A stretch of 64,000 bases of DNA from Lederbergia lenta NBRC 16444 (GCF_001591545.1 NZ_BCVC01000003.1:186001-250000), one strand, 5' to 3'. Shown: positions 18,743-28,428, numbered from the stretch's first letter. Numbers and translations are program-made. The notes: generated by a model from the sequence alone, not told the origin.

Positions 18743-20020
18743 ATGGACGCCATGAATCAAACGAAGGAGAAAACAACGACTGTGCATGTAGAAGATATTC
18801 TGATTGCGTATCAGCGCTTAAAAGATCTGGTGGCACATACGCCTTTGCAAAAAAACGAGCGATTATCTGAAAAATATGATTGTCATGTGTATGTGAAAAG
18901 AGAAGACTTACAACATGTCCGATCATTTAAATTACGCGGTGCTTTTTATAAGATAAAAACAATTGAAATAGAAGCACGGGAAAAAGGCATTATATGTGCT
19001 AGCGCCGGAAACCATGCTCAAGGTGTTGCATTTGCTTGTGCAAACTTAGGAATTAACGGAAAAATTTTCATGCCACAAACAACGCCTAGACAAAAAATTG
19101 ACCAAGTTAAAATGTTTGGTAAAGATCAAATAGAAATTGTCTTAATTGGAGACACTTTTGACGATGCATCCATGAGTGCGGCGGCTTGTGCAGAAGAAGA
19201 AGGTCGCATCTTTATTCATCCATTTGATGATCAAGACGTGATTGCTGGCCAAGGAACTGTAGCTGTTGAAATTATGAATGATACAGAGGAACCACTTGAT
19301 TTTGTATTTGGTAGTATTGGCGGCGGCGGTCTCATGTCTGGGGTAAGTACTTATATTAAAAATGTCTCTCCACATACACGCATGATTGGTGTTGAACCGG
19401 CTGGAGCTGGCAGTATGAAGGCTGCATTTGAAAATAATGGTGTATTGGCTTTAGACAAGGTCGATAAATTTGTTGATGGAGCTGCTGTGAAGTGTGTAGG
19501 CCAAAACAATTACGATATTTGCCGTAAATATCTGGATGATATTGTACTCGTTCCTGAAGGTAAAGTATGTACAACGATCTTAGATTTATATAACCAGCAC
19601 GCGATCATTGCAGAACCTGCTGGAGCTCTCCCAATCGCAGCCCTCGACTTTTACAAAGATGAAATTAAAGGAAAATCTGTCGTTTGCGTAATCAGTGGTG
19701 GAAATAATGATATTGGCAGAATGCAAGAAATCAAAGAGAAATCGATGATTTATGAAGGACTGCTTTATTATTTTATCGTGAATTTCCCACAACGCGCTGG
19801 GGCTTTGCGTGAGTTTTTAGATGACGTGCTTGGACCTGATGATGATATCACTACTTTTGAATATACGAAGAAGAACAACAAAGAGAGTGGCCCTGGTCTC
19901 GTCGGAATTGAATTAAAAAGAAAAGAAGATTATCACGGCTTGATAGAGCGGATGAATCAAAAAGGTTTTTCTTGTACGGAAATAGATAAAGATAGTAGAT
20001 TATTCCATCTGCTTATATAA
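18743..20020 (+). CDS. ilvA: threonine dehydratase (threonine ammonia-lyase), biosynthetic
   Basis: 425 aa. Converts threonine to 2-oxobutanoate plus ammonia, the first committed step to isoleucine. The PLP lysine is in SFKLRGAF (K63), the phosphate loop is GSIGGGGLMSG, and SGGNNDIGRM is the conserved C-terminal PLP contact. The C-terminal regulatory part (about 335-425) is a single ACT-like domain, the short Bacillus/Corynebacterium form rather than the two-domain E. coli form. GGAGG precedes the ATG. It stands apart from the ilv-leu operon 27 kb away, behind the DnaA-box-rich spacer. Confidence 0.93.
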   Translation: MDAMNQTKEKTTTVHVEDILIAYQRLKDLVAHTPLQKNERLSEKYDCHVYVKREDLQHVRSFKLRGAFYKIKTIEIEAREKGIICASAGNHAQGVAFACANLGINGKIFMPQTTPRQKIDQVKMFGKDQIEIVLIGDTFDDASMSAAACAEEEGRIFIHPFDDQDVIAGQGTVAVEIMNDTEEPLDFVFGSIGGGGLMSGVSTYIKNVSPHTRMIGVEPAGAGSMKAAFENNGVLALDKVDKFVDGAAVKCVGQNNYDICRKYLDDIVLVPEGKVCTTILDLYNQHAIIAEPAGALPIAALDFYKDEIKGKSVVCVISGGNNDIGRMQEIKEKSMIYEGLLYYFIVNFPQRAGALREFLDDVLGPDDDITTFEYTKKNNKESGPGLVGIELKRKEDYHGLIERMNQKGFSCTEIDKDSRLFHLLI

Positions 20021-20021
20021 A

Positions 20022-20059
20022 AAATTGAGGTCAAGTTCAATGGAACTTGACCTCAATTT
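20022..20059. terminator. bidirectional terminator
   Basis: A 17-bp perfect stem (20022-20038 with 20043-20059) with a 4-base loop lies between convergent ilvA and the DUF488 gene and overlaps the end of the latter. T-tracts are short. Confidence 0.8.
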
Positions 20060-20601
20060 GTCTCTGGATAGATAACCTTATCTTTCTGAACGAGTGGTGT
20101 TGCACCCCATTGTCCTAGTTCATGTTTCACTACATCAATTTTACCTTTCGGACCGTCGATAATATGATGAACATCCCAACCATTCGCTGTTAGCCAATTA
20201 CTAATTAATAGACGATGACATCTTGCTGGATGACGTTCAGCACAACAATAAGCAACTGGCTTTTCCACGGCCTCTTCGATCAATTTTTCTATACCTTCTG
20301 CAAAGGAGTCTGATAATGTATAGTCAGCATAATTGTGAAAGGATCTATTTCTCCAACCTCCATTTAAAGCGGGATCCACTTCTTGTGACTTTGGTCTTCT
20401 TCCTCCAAGTTTTTTAAAATGTTGATAATCAATATTTTCTACTTGTAACCAATTTGGCAGATGATCTTGAGAAAATTGCGGAAATTTTCTACTGCCTGGA
20501 AATGCTCTTACATCTGCTAATAATTGTATATCAAAGGATTTAAGCATGGAAGTGAACGCCTCTTTAGAATGAGTAGAATGACCGATTGTAAATATCTCCA
20601 T
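20053..20601 (-). CDS. DUF488 family protein
   Basis: 182 aa, DUF488. The opening IFTIGHST, the segment DVRAFPGSRKFPQF, and YCCAERHPARCHR (a cysteine/histidine-rich motif near residue 118) are hallmarks of the family. Function is not established; some relatives have been linked to nucleic-acid or redox roles. AAGGTGGG precedes the ATG. Monocistronic and convergent with ilvA. Confidence 0.85.
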   Translation of the reverse strand: MEIFTIGHSTHSKEAFTSMLKSFDIQLLADVRAFPGSRKFPQFSQDHLPNWLQVENIDYQHFKKLGGRRPKSQEVDPALNGGWRNRSFHNYADYTLSDSFAEGIEKLIEEAVEKPVAYCCAERHPARCHRLLISNWLTANGWDVHHIIDGPKGKIDVVKHELGQWGATPLVQKDKVIYPETN

Positions 20602-20727
20602 TTGTCGCCCACCTTCCTATATTAGATTTATTCCTGTAATAATACGGAAATAAACCCAAATGTGTTAGATATTAAGATGTATGTGGAAGAATACATATAA
20701 GTACATATGAAGAAAGTAGGTTGTTAT

Positions 20728-21798
20728 ATGAAAAAGGTTCACAGTGATGTGATTCAATTCCGTGGTTCCCATTATGATTTTGGATATATGCAAGGTGAAA
20801 TGGTTAAAGATTCTTTGACAGTAAAGAACCGTGAAAAACAATGGAAAGTGCGCAAACCTCGATTTAGTGTAGAGGCGGAGGAAGTCAAACAAGCTATTTT
20901 TCCATTTGCTCCTGGTATATGGGATGAATTACTAGGATTGCAAGCGGCATTGGAATGGCCGATGGAACGTGTATTAATGGAATTCGGTGGTTATCGTTTA
21001 GATTATGTCCATTCAGGTTGTTCGATTATGACAGGTGATCATTATTTAATCCGGAATTATGATTATCACCCTAAAACATATGAAGGCCGCTATGTCCTTT
21101 ATCAGCCAACGGATCAAGGTTATGCAACGATTGGTCCAAGTCAAAGGGTGACTGGACGCATGGATGGAATGAACGAAAAAGGGCTCGCAATTGGTTATAA
21201 CTTTATGCATCGAAAAAAACCTGGTGATGGATTCATCTGTTGTATGATTGGTAGAATGATTATCGAATCATGTGCTAATGTGACAGAAGCGGTTGCAATG
21301 TTGCAGGAAATCCCACATCGACATTCCTTTAGCTATGTTGTCTATGATCAGAGTGGTGAGACCTATATTGTGGAAACATCTCCACGCGATGTGAAAGTAC
21401 GTCAATCTAATTTCTGCACTAATCACTTTGAAATAATGAAGCATGAAAATCGCAACCATCTTGTAGATTCAGAACGTAGATTAACAGCAATGAAAGGCCA
21501 ACAGGAACATATTGCAAAAGCATACGATGCTTTTCGTTTAATGAACGATGTAGATAAAGGGGTATTTTCAAAATTATATGGGAGTTGGGCTGGAACAATA
21601 CATACATCGGCTTATCTCCCAAGAGACATGAAAGCATGGATTGCTTTAGGGGGAAATCAAGAACCTACCTCCTTTCATTTCGCAAATTGGTTAGATGGAC
21701 AAGATATTAATCTTGATCGAATAATAGGTGACGTCGACACAGATATTCCATTCGTTCATATGAATGAAGGGGCTCACTGGTCGCAAAATCGGAAATAA
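20728..21798 (+). CDS. C45-type acyltransferase/amidase (Ntn hydrolase)
   Basis: 356 aa, related to peptidase family C45 (acyl-CoA:6-aminopenicillanate acyltransferase-like). These are N-terminal-nucleophile amidases that self-cleave to expose a cysteine. The candidate nucleophile is C98 in HSGCSIM, followed by IRNYDYHP, the family's substrate-loop motif. GMNEKGLAIGYNF and ETSPRD also fit. The ATG at 20728 is chosen because AGG lies seven bases upstream; an ATG at 20707 has none. It could hydrolyse or transfer acyl groups on amino-compounds. It lies close to, but opposite from, the racemase-GNAT pair. Confidence 0.75.
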   Translation: MKKVHSDVIQFRGSHYDFGYMQGEMVKDSLTVKNREKQWKVRKPRFSVEAEEVKQAIFPFAPGIWDELLGLQAALEWPMERVLMEFGGYRLDYVHSGCSIMTGDHYLIRNYDYHPKTYEGRYVLYQPTDQGYATIGPSQRVTGRMDGMNEKGLAIGYNFMHRKKPGDGFICCMIGRMIIESCANVTEAVAMLQEIPHRHSFSYVVYDQSGETYIVETSPRDVKVRQSNFCTNHFEIMKHENRNHLVDSERRLTAMKGQQEHIAKAYDAFRLMNDVDKGVFSKLYGSWAGTIHTSAYLPRDMKAWIALGGNQEPTSFHFANWLDGQDINLDRIIGDVDTDIPFVHMNEGAHWSQNRK

Positions 21799-21806
21799 AC
21801 ACGAAT

Positions 21807-21836
21807 AAAAACATCGACTGACATGTCGATGTTTTT
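21807..21836. terminator. bidirectional terminator
   Basis: An 8-bp core stem ACATCGAC/GTCGATGT, extended by A-T pairs, is followed by TTTTT on the plus strand. It lies between the convergent C45 and DUF5412 genes. Confidence 0.85.
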
Positions 21837-22236
21837 ATTGTTCTCCTATATATTCAACTTTTACACCACTTACTCGTTTGTCCATCTCATACGCATTAAC
21901 ACGATTGTTATAATATACCTTTAATGACTTATCATTTTGCCACTCAATGCTAAATTCCTCATCCGAAACAAATGTATTACCTGACTTATTTTTTAGTTGT
22001 TTATTTTGGTTAAGTATGGATAAAAGATACGAATAACCTGTCATTGCCCCGCAATCTCTTCTGAAAATATAAGCTGTTTTTCTCTCATTTTTTGAGTTAC
22101 TTTGTTCAATAATCTTGTTCCCACACATTCCACCAAGCAGCAAATCTAATCCGAACTTCCCACTTGTTAATATTGCCCCTAATACGAAAAGAGTGATGAT
22201 GATAAGAAGCAGTCTGTTTTTCCATCTACGTTTCAC
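21835..22236 (-). CDS. DUF5412-like membrane-anchored protein
   Basis: About 133 aa. One N-terminal membrane helix (about 7-27) and an external domain with conserved cysteines (MCGNKIIE and RRDCGAMTGYS), which matches DUF5412 as I remember it. The GTG at 22236 has GGAG six bases upstream and is preferred to a GTG four codons earlier. It lies 15 bases after the racemase gene and may be in the same transcript. Function unknown. Confidence 0.6.
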   Translation of the reverse strand: MKRRWKNRLLLIIITLFVLGAILTSGKFGLDLLLGGMCGNKIIEQSNSKNERKTAYIFRRDCGAMTGYSYLLSILNQNKQLKNKSGNTFVSDEEFSIEWQNDKSLKVYYNNRVNAYEMDKRVSGVKVEYIGEQ

Positions 22237-22251
22237 TAATTTCTCCACAAC

Positions 22252-23358
22252 CTAGGAAAAGCTTTTTTCATTGACTGTAAATTGTCTTATTAAGTCCAAA
22301 TTCGGTTCGTATCCTATTCCAGGCTCGTTAGGTACCTCAATATAGCCATCTTTCACAATAACCTCTGGATCAATAATATCCTTTTCCCAATAACGGGAAG
22401 AGCCAGCAGTATCACCTGGTAAAATAAAATTTCCCAATGTGGTTAATGCAATATTATGAGCTCTTCCAACTCCCGCTTCGAGCATACCACCACACCATAC
22501 AGCGATATCATGCTCTTGGCAGAGATCATGGATTCGCTTAGATTCCGTTAGTCCCCCAACACGGCCGATTTTAATATTAATAACTTTACAGCTTCCTAAT
22601 TCAATTGCCTTCCGTGTATCCTCGTAGGAGTGAATACTTTCATCTAAACAAATAGGTGTCTTTATTTCTTTTTGCAGTTTGGCATGATCAATGATATCGT
22701 CCGCTGCTAATGGTTGCTCAATCATCATCAGATCAAATTCGTCCAATTTCTTTAATAAATCGATATCATTAAGTGTGTACGCGGAATTGGCATCAGCCAT
22801 TAACGGAACGTCGGGAAACGCTTGTCTAATTTGGCGAATCACATCAATATCCCAACCTGGCTTTATTTTCACTTTCATGCGTTTATAGCCTTCATTCACA
22901 TGTTGATCAATAATATCTAGGAGATCCTCTACTGAATCTTGAATGCCAATGCTAATACCCACTTCAATTTTTGACTTTTCTCCGCCTATTGCTGTTGCCA
23001 CAGAAATTCCCTTATTGCGTGCATATAAATCCCAAATAGCCGTTTCAATAGCTGCTTTCGCCATATAATTTCTCCGGAAGTCTGAAAGGATTACGGAAAC
23101 TTCATCAGGATGCTCTATGTTTTTATGTAGCAATGCTGGTATCAAAAAATCCTCCAACATATGCCAATTTGTTTGAATTGTTTCCTCGTTATACCATGGT
23201 GCATGGAAAGCACCAGATTCTCCCCAGCCACTATTTCCCTGCTCATCTTTTACTTCTATTAATAGGAACTCTTTATCTTTAATCGTTCCAAAGCTTGTCG
23301 TGAAATCAAATTTCATCTTCATTTTTAATTGGCGTACAATCACTTCTTTAATGATCAT
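22252..23358 (-). CDS. menC: o-succinylbenzoate synthase / N-acylamino acid racemase family (enolase superfamily)
   Basis: 368 aa, enolase superfamily, MLE subgroup. The capping domain (about 1-125) precedes a TIM barrel with catalytic lysines in [10 protein letters not shown] (about 162-166), metal ligands in MADANS (D189), IEQPL and CLDES, and the opposite lysine in [10 protein letters not shown]. The family includes OSBS (menaquinone synthesis) and N-succinylamino acid racemase. No other men gene is nearby, and the gene is co-oriented 13 bases behind a GNAT gene, the arrangement of racemase-succinyltransferase pairs. NSAR activity is therefore likelier than OSBS alone; symbol is tentative. 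Confidence 0.85.
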   Translation of the reverse strand: MIIKEVIVRQLKMKMKFDFTTSFGTIKDKEFLLIEVKDEQGNSGWGESGAFHAPWYNEETIQTNWHMLEDFLIPALLHKNIEHPDEVSVILSDFRRNYMAKAAIETAIWDLYARNKGISVATAIGGEKSKIEVGISIGIQDSVEDLLDIIDQHVNEGYKRMKVKIKPGWDIDVIRQIRQAFPDVPLMADANSAYTLNDIDLLKKLDEFDLMMIEQPLAADDIIDHAKLQKEIKTPICLDESIHSYEDTRKAIELGSCKVINIKIGRVGGLTESKRIHDLCQEHDIAVWCGGMLEAGVGRAHNIALTTLGNFILPGDTAGSSRYWEKDIIDPEVIVKDGYIEVPNEPGIGYEPNLDLIRQFTVNEKSFS

Positions 23359-23371
23359 TTATCTCACCTTT

Positions 23372-24178
23372 TCATATATTTAATGATGTTCTTTTCACTA
23401 ACACATAATAGTGAATAGGTTCGTTATTACTTCTTTCCAAGGAAATAGCTATATACCCTTTGTTAAATAAAGTTTGAAATATTTCCCTAGTTTTTATTCT
23501 CCATTTAAGACCAAGATTTGGGTCTATCCTTTTTAACACTTGAAAGTTAGCCGGAACTGGCACGAGAATACGTTCATCATTTGGGATACTGTCGAAATCG
23601 CTTAATTGCGGCAAGTCATTCTTTGTCATTTCCCAGGGAATAATTGTACTTGGTGTTTCCTTTTCATATTGTGTTTGCAAATATTCGCTATTGATCCACC
23701 ACTCTACCTTAAAACGATCTGTCGGGAGACCGTTATTTAAACCATCATTTACTTCCCCATAACAGTTTTCTATATATGTATTACAAACCGCCCGTAGTTT
23801 CGACAAGTTCAAGTAAGCATTTCTTGTCTCTAAAGGATCAAAGGTCCATGTAATAAGCTCATATCCCATTTCACTAGCTTTTTCTCTTTGAACATCTTTT
23901 AACATGGAGCCAATTCCTTTTCCCCGATGTTCTGGATGAATCCCCATATTATGTGAACATAAATAGATTTCTCCATTTAAAAATCCCGGGAAACTATAAT
24001 TAAAACCAACAAGTTCTCCTTCAATAAAAGCCCCCAGCATGAGGCCCCCATTTTTTATGGCAGTAATCGTTTGATGTGTAGGTATCGAATCTCCTTTCCA
24101 AACCATATCCTCAAGAATATGTACTTGTTTCATTTCTTTCGTATCATAAAGTTCACGTACTTCTACAGCTACACTCAT
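23372..24178 (-). CDS. GNAT acyltransferase paired with the racemase
   Basis: 268 aa with an N-terminal GNAT fold (about 1-150). The acyl-CoA binding motif is MGIHPEHRGKGIGSMLK. In Geobacillus kaustophilus a related GNAT uses succinyl-CoA to succinylate D-amino acids, supplying the neighbouring NSAR racemase. The ATG at 24178 follows AGAGGTGAG; a longer N-terminus is unsupported. It is first in an operon with the racemase. A C-terminal extension of about 110 residues beyond the GNAT core is typical of this subgroup. Confidence 0.8.
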   Translation of the reverse strand: MSVAVEVRELYDTKEMKQVHILEDMVWKGDSIPTHQTITAIKNGGLMLGAFIEGELVGFNYSFPGFLNGEIYLCSHNMGIHPEHRGKGIGSMLKDVQREKASEMGYELITWTFDPLETRNAYLNLSKLRAVCNTYIENCYGEVNDGLNNGLPTDRFKVEWWINSEYLQTQYEKETPSTIIPWEMTKNDLPQLSDFDSIPNDERILVPVPANFQVLKRIDPNLGLKWRIKTREIFQTLFNKGYIAISLERSNNEPIHYYVLVKRTSLNI

Positions 24179-24282
24179 TTTGCTCACCTCTAAGTACATT
24201 TTAACAGAAAATTATTATTATATATGGAAGTTAACCTTTAAACTTCCCATCTCTCGATTGCATGAATAGAACAACTTTAAAG

Positions 24283-24320
24283 AAAAAAAACTGACAGTCA
24301 CATATAGCAGTGACTGCCAG
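24283..24320 (-). terminator. ykn operon terminator
   Basis: An 11-bp stem with one mismatch (24291-24301 with 24310-24320) is followed on the minus strand by eight T. Confidence 0.88.
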
Positions 24321-24331
24321 TTCCATTCTGG

Positions 24332-25534
24332 TTATTCGTATCTTAATGCATCAATTGGACTAAGTTTTGATGCTTTATTCGCTGGAAGGATTCCAAATAT
24401 AATACCAATAAATGCTGAGAAACCAACACCAATTATGACGACGATAGGACTAATTACTGCTGTGATTGGAGAAAATTGCGTAACAAGCATTGCTCCTAAT
24501 ACAGCAAAACTAATACCAATCAATCCTCCCAAAGAGGTTAATGTAATAGATTCGATCAGAAACTGTAATAAAATTCGCCCTCTTGTTGCACCTAATGCCT
24601 TTCTCAAACCAATTTCCCTCGTTCTTTCCGTAACAGACACAAGCATAATATTCATGACACCAATTCCACCAACTAATAGAGAAATACCAGCGATGCTACT
24701 AATAACCAATGTAATGATGGTTAAGAACTGCTCATATTCTGCTTCCCAGTCTCCCATATCGTATGTCGTATACATACCATCCTCAAGGCCCTTTAACTCT
24801 GTAAGTTCCTGTGCAGCCATCATCCCTGTTTCCGTGAGAGTATCTGCTTCTTGAGCGATAACAGAGATGTTTTGTATTTCGTTTCCGCCAAACATCATGG
24901 AAATCAATGATCTTGGCATCAAGGATTCGCCTTCTTCCCCACGATACATCTCAGGCAAAGGTGATTCATAGACACCGATAATCTTATATGGATTATCATC
25001 TATATCAACAATTTCACCAATTACTTGTTCAGACTCTTTAAAAAGCTTCTTTTTAGCAACCGTATCTATCATCACAACTCTGTTCATACTATCAACATCT
25101 CGACTATTAAGCGCTCGTCCTTCGACGACCTCCAACCTTCTCCCAGAAAAGTAATCAGGACCAACGCCAGTTATTTGCATATCACTCTGTTTCTCGTTAT
25201 GCACCATCATACCCCAGCCCTGATTGGTACCGATCACTGTTTTTACACCCGGGACTTCCCGGATAGCTTCCAAATCAGTGCCAGTTAATTCTGGCTCCAT
25301 CCACATCACCTCTGACCCATCCTCAGTAGGGAATGGTTCATAATATAATTCTATGACATTTTCCTCTGTGCTAAACATATCTTCTGTCATTTGTGTCTTA
25401 GCACCTTCACCAATAGCAACGATCGTGATAACGGCGGCAACACCAATAATAATCCCAAGCATTGTTAATATAGATCTAATCTTATGATTCCAAATGGAGG
25501 ATAAGGCAATTTTAAAACTTTCCCATATACTCAT
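24332..25534 (-). CDS. yknZ: MacB/YknZ-type ABC transporter permease
   Basis: 400 aa. A first membrane helix (about 20-45), a large extracellular MacB-like domain (about 50-270) and three C-terminal helices of the FtsX type. In B. subtilis YknWXYZ protects against the SdpC toxin. It completes the adaptor-ATPase-permease set encoded upstream, overlapping the ATPase stop by 4 bp. GGAGG precedes the ATG. No yknW homologue is present beside it, so specificity may differ: peptide, lipid or drug export. Confidence 0.85.
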   Translation of the reverse strand: MSIWESFKIALSSIWNHKIRSILTMLGIIIGVAAVITIVAIGEGAKTQMTEDMFSTEENVIELYYEPFPTEDGSEVMWMEPELTGTDLEAIREVPGVKTVIGTNQGWGMMVHNEKQSDMQITGVGPDYFSGRRLEVVEGRALNSRDVDSMNRVVMIDTVAKKKLFKESEQVIGEIVDIDDNPYKIIGVYESPLPEMYRGEEGESLMPRSLISMMFGGNEIQNISVIAQEADTLTETGMMAAQELTELKGLEDGMYTTYDMGDWEAEYEQFLTIITLVISSIAGISLLVGGIGVMNIMLVSVTERTREIGLRKALGATRGRILLQFLIESITLTSLGGLIGISFAVLGAMLVTQFSPITAVISPIVVIIGVGFSAFIGIIFGILPANKASKLSPIDALRYE

Positions 25535-26208
25535 GGCATATTCCTCCGGTCATCCGTGATCAGGCCATCTTTTAAAGTAATAATCCTGTTTGTGTATGCC
25601 GCTATTTCTTCCTCATGTGTGACGATAATGACCGTTTTTCCTTCTTTATTCAGTTGAACTAAGAGCTGCATGATTTGTTCACTTGTTTTTGAATCAAGGG
25701 CCCCAGTTGGCTCATCTGCTAAAATTATGGATGGATTATTCACTAGTGCCCGGGCGATAGCAACCCGTTGTTTTTGACCACCCGATAATTGATTTGGTAA
25801 ATGGCCCATTCGGTCACCTAACCCAACTTTCTCTAGCATTTCTTTTGCTCTTTTCGTTCTTTCGCGTCTCGGAATACCTGCATAAACAAGTGGTGATTCT
25901 ACGTTTTTTAACGCATTAAGTCTCGGCAATAAAAAGAATTGTTGAAACACAAATCCAATATGTTCATTTCTAAGCTTTGCTAGTTTTTTTTCTTTTACTG
26001 AACCGATTTTTTCTCCATTTAACTCAAATATACCTGCAGATGGATAATCCAAAAAGCCAATAATATTCATTAATGTTGATTTCCCAGATCCAGAGGGACC
26101 CATAATAGAAACGAATTCCCCATCCTCTATTGATAGATCAATACCATGCAGAACCGGAACTTTCAGTGATCCATCCCCGTATACTTTCGTAATTTCACTC
26201 AGCTTCAT
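25531..26208 (-). CDS. yknY: MacB/YknY-type ABC ATPase
   Basis: 225 aa. Complete ATPase: Walker A GPSGSGKST (37-45), Q-loop, signature [15 protein letters not shown], Walker B ILADEPTGALD and H-loop VTHE. It belongs to the MacB/LolD branch that powers mechanotransmission exporters rather than classical import. The ATG at 26208 is chosen over a TTG one codon earlier; the ribosome binding site is weak, and the start lies inside the adaptor gene, pointing to translational coupling. Confidence 0.9.
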   Translation of the reverse strand: MKLSEITKVYGDGSLKVPVLHGIDLSIEDGEFVSIMGPSGSGKSTLMNIIGFLDYPSAGIFELNGEKIGSVKEKKLAKLRNEHIGFVFQQFFLLPRLNALKNVESPLVYAGIPRRERTKRAKEMLEKVGLGDRMGHLPNQLSGGQKQRVAIARALVNNPSIILADEPTGALDSKTSEQIMQLLVQLNKEGKTVIIVTHEEEIAAYTNRIITLKDGLITDDRRNMP

Positions 26209-27421
26209 CAAAGGAGGTCACTTCCATTCCATCATGCATTCCTTCATCTGGTGCAATGACAACGAGCTCATTTAGTTCCACACCTTCTGTTATTTCGATA
26301 AATTCATCATTCATTTTCCCTGTTTGTACTTCACGTCTTTGTAACATACCATCTACTAACACATACACAACCTCAATACCTTCTTCATCTTCGATCAATG
26401 CCATATGTGGTATTACAAGTGATTTATCTTTTCCACCCACATTAATCTCAAGTGAAACATGAAAACCTTGGCGCAATTCTGACGTATCATCCGTGATAGC
26501 AACCTTAAATGGATACATCGTTACATTGCCACCGCCGCCTCCGAAATCTTCTCCTCCGCCATCTTCATCGTTTGGAAATTGTGAAACAGATTCAACTGCT
26601 CCTTTCCATTCCCTTTCCTTAAACACTTTCGGACGGATGATAACGGGTTGTTCTTTTTTTATTTTTACAGCATCAAATTCACTCATTGTACCAATTACTT
26701 TATAAGGATCACTTGAAATAATATGTACGACTGGCTCATTTGACCCTGTTTCTGTTTTCGCTACATTTGGATCGATTTTTACAACCATACCATCGATTTT
26801 ACTTACAACTGTCATTTCCTTTATTTGCTTATCCAAATCATTAATTTGCTCCTGTGCGGAAGCAATTTCTGATTTTGTACTTTCATATTGAATTTCCAAT
26901 TGAACCTTCTCGTTTGCAAGTTCATTTACATCTTCTTGCGGGGTGGATACTTCTAATTCTCCAGTCTCTTCATTGACCTGTTTTGTCCCCGTTTGCTTTT
27001 TCGCTTCTGCAATTCTCTTGTTCATATCAGCAATTTGATTTATTTCTGTTTGTCCTCTTTTTTGAATTAAGTCTCTTTCTCGAACCGCCCTACTAAACTC
27101 AACTTGTAGTTTTGAAGAATCGTAAACAAAGAGAGGATCACCAGCAGTTACTTTCTGGTTTTCTTCGACTTTAAATTCACTTATCTCTCCATTTTCCGGC
27201 TCTAAAAATACCTTTTGTTCACTTTCAGGAACAATCTTCCCGGTGACAAGAATAGATTCAGTCAATTCTTGTTCCGTCGCTTTTTGTACCATAACTCCCA
27301 TTTCTTCAGGTTCACCACTTGCTACCTGCGCCTTACTACTAACTATCCAAAAGGTGGTAGCTGCCGCAATCGCTAGGACCCCGATTACTGATCCAATCCA
27401 AATCCATACTTTCTTCTTCAC
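26195..27421 (-). CDS. yknX: YknX-type efflux adaptor (HlyD/MFP family)
   Basis: 408 aa. One N-terminal membrane anchor (about 3-25), a lipoyl half-motif, a coiled-coil hairpin (about 105-200, Glu/Lys/Gln-rich), and beta-barrel domains with a Gly-rich insertion (GGGEDFGGGGG) near residue 300. It bridges the cytoplasmic YknYZ pump to the outside. The GTG at 27421 has AGGGGG seven bases upstream; a 54-residue longer frame has no support. First gene of the operon. Confidence 0.85.
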   Translation of the reverse strand: MKKKVWIWIGSVIGVLAIAAATTFWIVSSKAQVASGEPEEMGVMVQKATEQELTESILVTGKIVPESEQKVFLEPENGEISEFKVEENQKVTAGDPLFVYDSSKLQVEFSRAVRERDLIQKRGQTEINQIADMNKRIAEAKKQTGTKQVNEETGELEVSTPQEDVNELANEKVQLEIQYESTKSEIASAQEQINDLDKQIKEMTVVSKIDGMVVKIDPNVAKTETGSNEPVVHIISSDPYKVIGTMSEFDAVKIKKEQPVIIRPKVFKEREWKGAVESVSQFPNDEDGGGEDFGGGGGNVTMYPFKVAITDDTSELRQGFHVSLEINVGGKDKSLVIPHMALIEDEEGIEVVYVLVDGMLQRREVQTGKMNDEFIEITEGVELNELVVIAPDEGMHDGMEVTSFDEAE

Positions 27422-27582
27422 TTTGTATCCCCCTAATACCCTTTTTGGTGATAATTTTCCAAAATACGCAATTATTTTACAATACATCAGAAAATTACCA
27501 AAATATCTCTTTCTATCATTAATATGACGTTTTATATCAGGGAAAAGTTTCACTTTTTTTAAAAATAATATAAATATCGACA

Positions 27583-27617
27583 AAAAAAGATAGCCCTATC
27601 AAAAAGGCTATCTTTTT
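27583..27617 (-). terminator. yidC2 terminator
   Basis: A perfect 12-bp stem (27583-27594 with 27606-27617) with an 11-base loop is followed on the minus strand by a T-run. Confidence 0.9.
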
Positions 27618-27623
27618 CTCATT

Positions 27624-28385
27624 TTATTCTTTTGCTTTTTCTGGATGATGCTGATAATATCGGCGTCCAATCCACGTTTGAATAATGAGGAAGATTCCCC
27701 CCACTGTCCAATATAACGGCAATGCAGCTGGGGCCGAAAAGGAAATAAACATGATCATAATTGGCGATATATACATAAATATACGCATTTGTTTTTTCTG
27801 TGCATCCGGGACGGTTGATGCTGATATTTGCGCTTGAATGAGATAAACAAAACCAGCGATCAATGTCATGATGATATCAGTCTGTCCTAGATCAAACCAT
27901 AAAAACGAATGTGTAGCAATTTCTGTAGAACTACGAATCGCAAAATAGAGACCCATTAAAATTGGCATTTGAATCAGCATAGGTAGACAACCTATATTAA
28001 GCGGATTTACATTATGCTTTTGATATAGTTGCATCATCTCTTGCTGAACTTGCTTTTGCTCTTCCGGTGTTTTCGCTTCTTTAGAGCGTTTTTGAATTTC
28101 TTCCATCTCTGGCTTTATTAGCTCCATTTTCCCCTTCATTAATTGCTGCTTTTTATACGTTTTTAGCATAAAAGGCATTAAAACGAGGCGGATGATAAGC
28201 GTAATGAGTATTAAAGCCAATCCGAAGTTCCCTCCGAGCAGTACCCCAATCTCATGAATCGACCACTCAAATGGTCGGACAAATGTGCTATAGAAAAAAC
28301 CTGTTTGATTTTCAACCCCTGAACAACCACCTAATAATAAGGTTGTAATGGCGAGTATTGTAATTAATAATGTATTTTTTCTCAA
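27624..28385 (-). CDS. yidC2: YidC/Oxa1-family membrane protein insertase (YidC2)
   Basis: 253 aa. Inserts membrane proteins with or without SecYEG. A lipoprotein signal ends in the lipobox LLGGC (Cys21). The Oxa1 core has five membrane helices and a Lys/Glu/Gln-rich cytoplasmic hairpin (about 80-125). Conserved NPLNIGCLPMLIQMPI and R in LIIRLVLMP lie in the hydrophilic groove region. The TTG at 28385 is preferred, as AAGGGTG lies six bases upstream; a GTG three codons earlier overlaps that site. The ribosome binding site is partly held in a stem with the end of the upstream leader ORF, as in B. subtilis mifM-yqjG. Confidence 0.9.
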   Translation of the reverse strand: MRKNTLLITILAITTLLLGGCSGVENQTGFFYSTFVRPFEWSIHEIGVLLGGNFGLALILITLIIRLVLMPFMLKTYKKQQLMKGKMELIKPEMEEIQKRSKEAKTPEEQKQVQQEMMQLYQKHNVNPLNIGCLPMLIQMPILMGLYFAIRSSTEIATHSFLWFDLGQTDIIMTLIAGFVYLIQAQISASTVPDAQKKQMRIFMYISPIMIMFISFSAPAALPLYWTVGGIFLIIQTWIGRRYYQHHPEKAKE

Positions 28386-28395
28386 TGAATTCACC

Positions 28396-28428
28396 CTTCT
28401 ATTTAAAATTTTAACTTTTAAATAGAAG
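28396..28428 (-). promoter_or_regulatory. stem-loop sequestering the yidC2 ribosome binding site
   Basis: On the minus strand, CTTCTATTTAAAA (28428 to 28416) pairs perfectly over 13 bp with TTTTAAATAGAAG (28408 to 28396), loop of 7. The 5' arm covers the last three codons and stop of the leader ORF. The 3' arm ends with the AGAAGG of the yidC2 ribosome binding site. A ribosome stalled on the leader would open it. There is no T-tract, so it is not a terminator. Confidence 0.75.
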
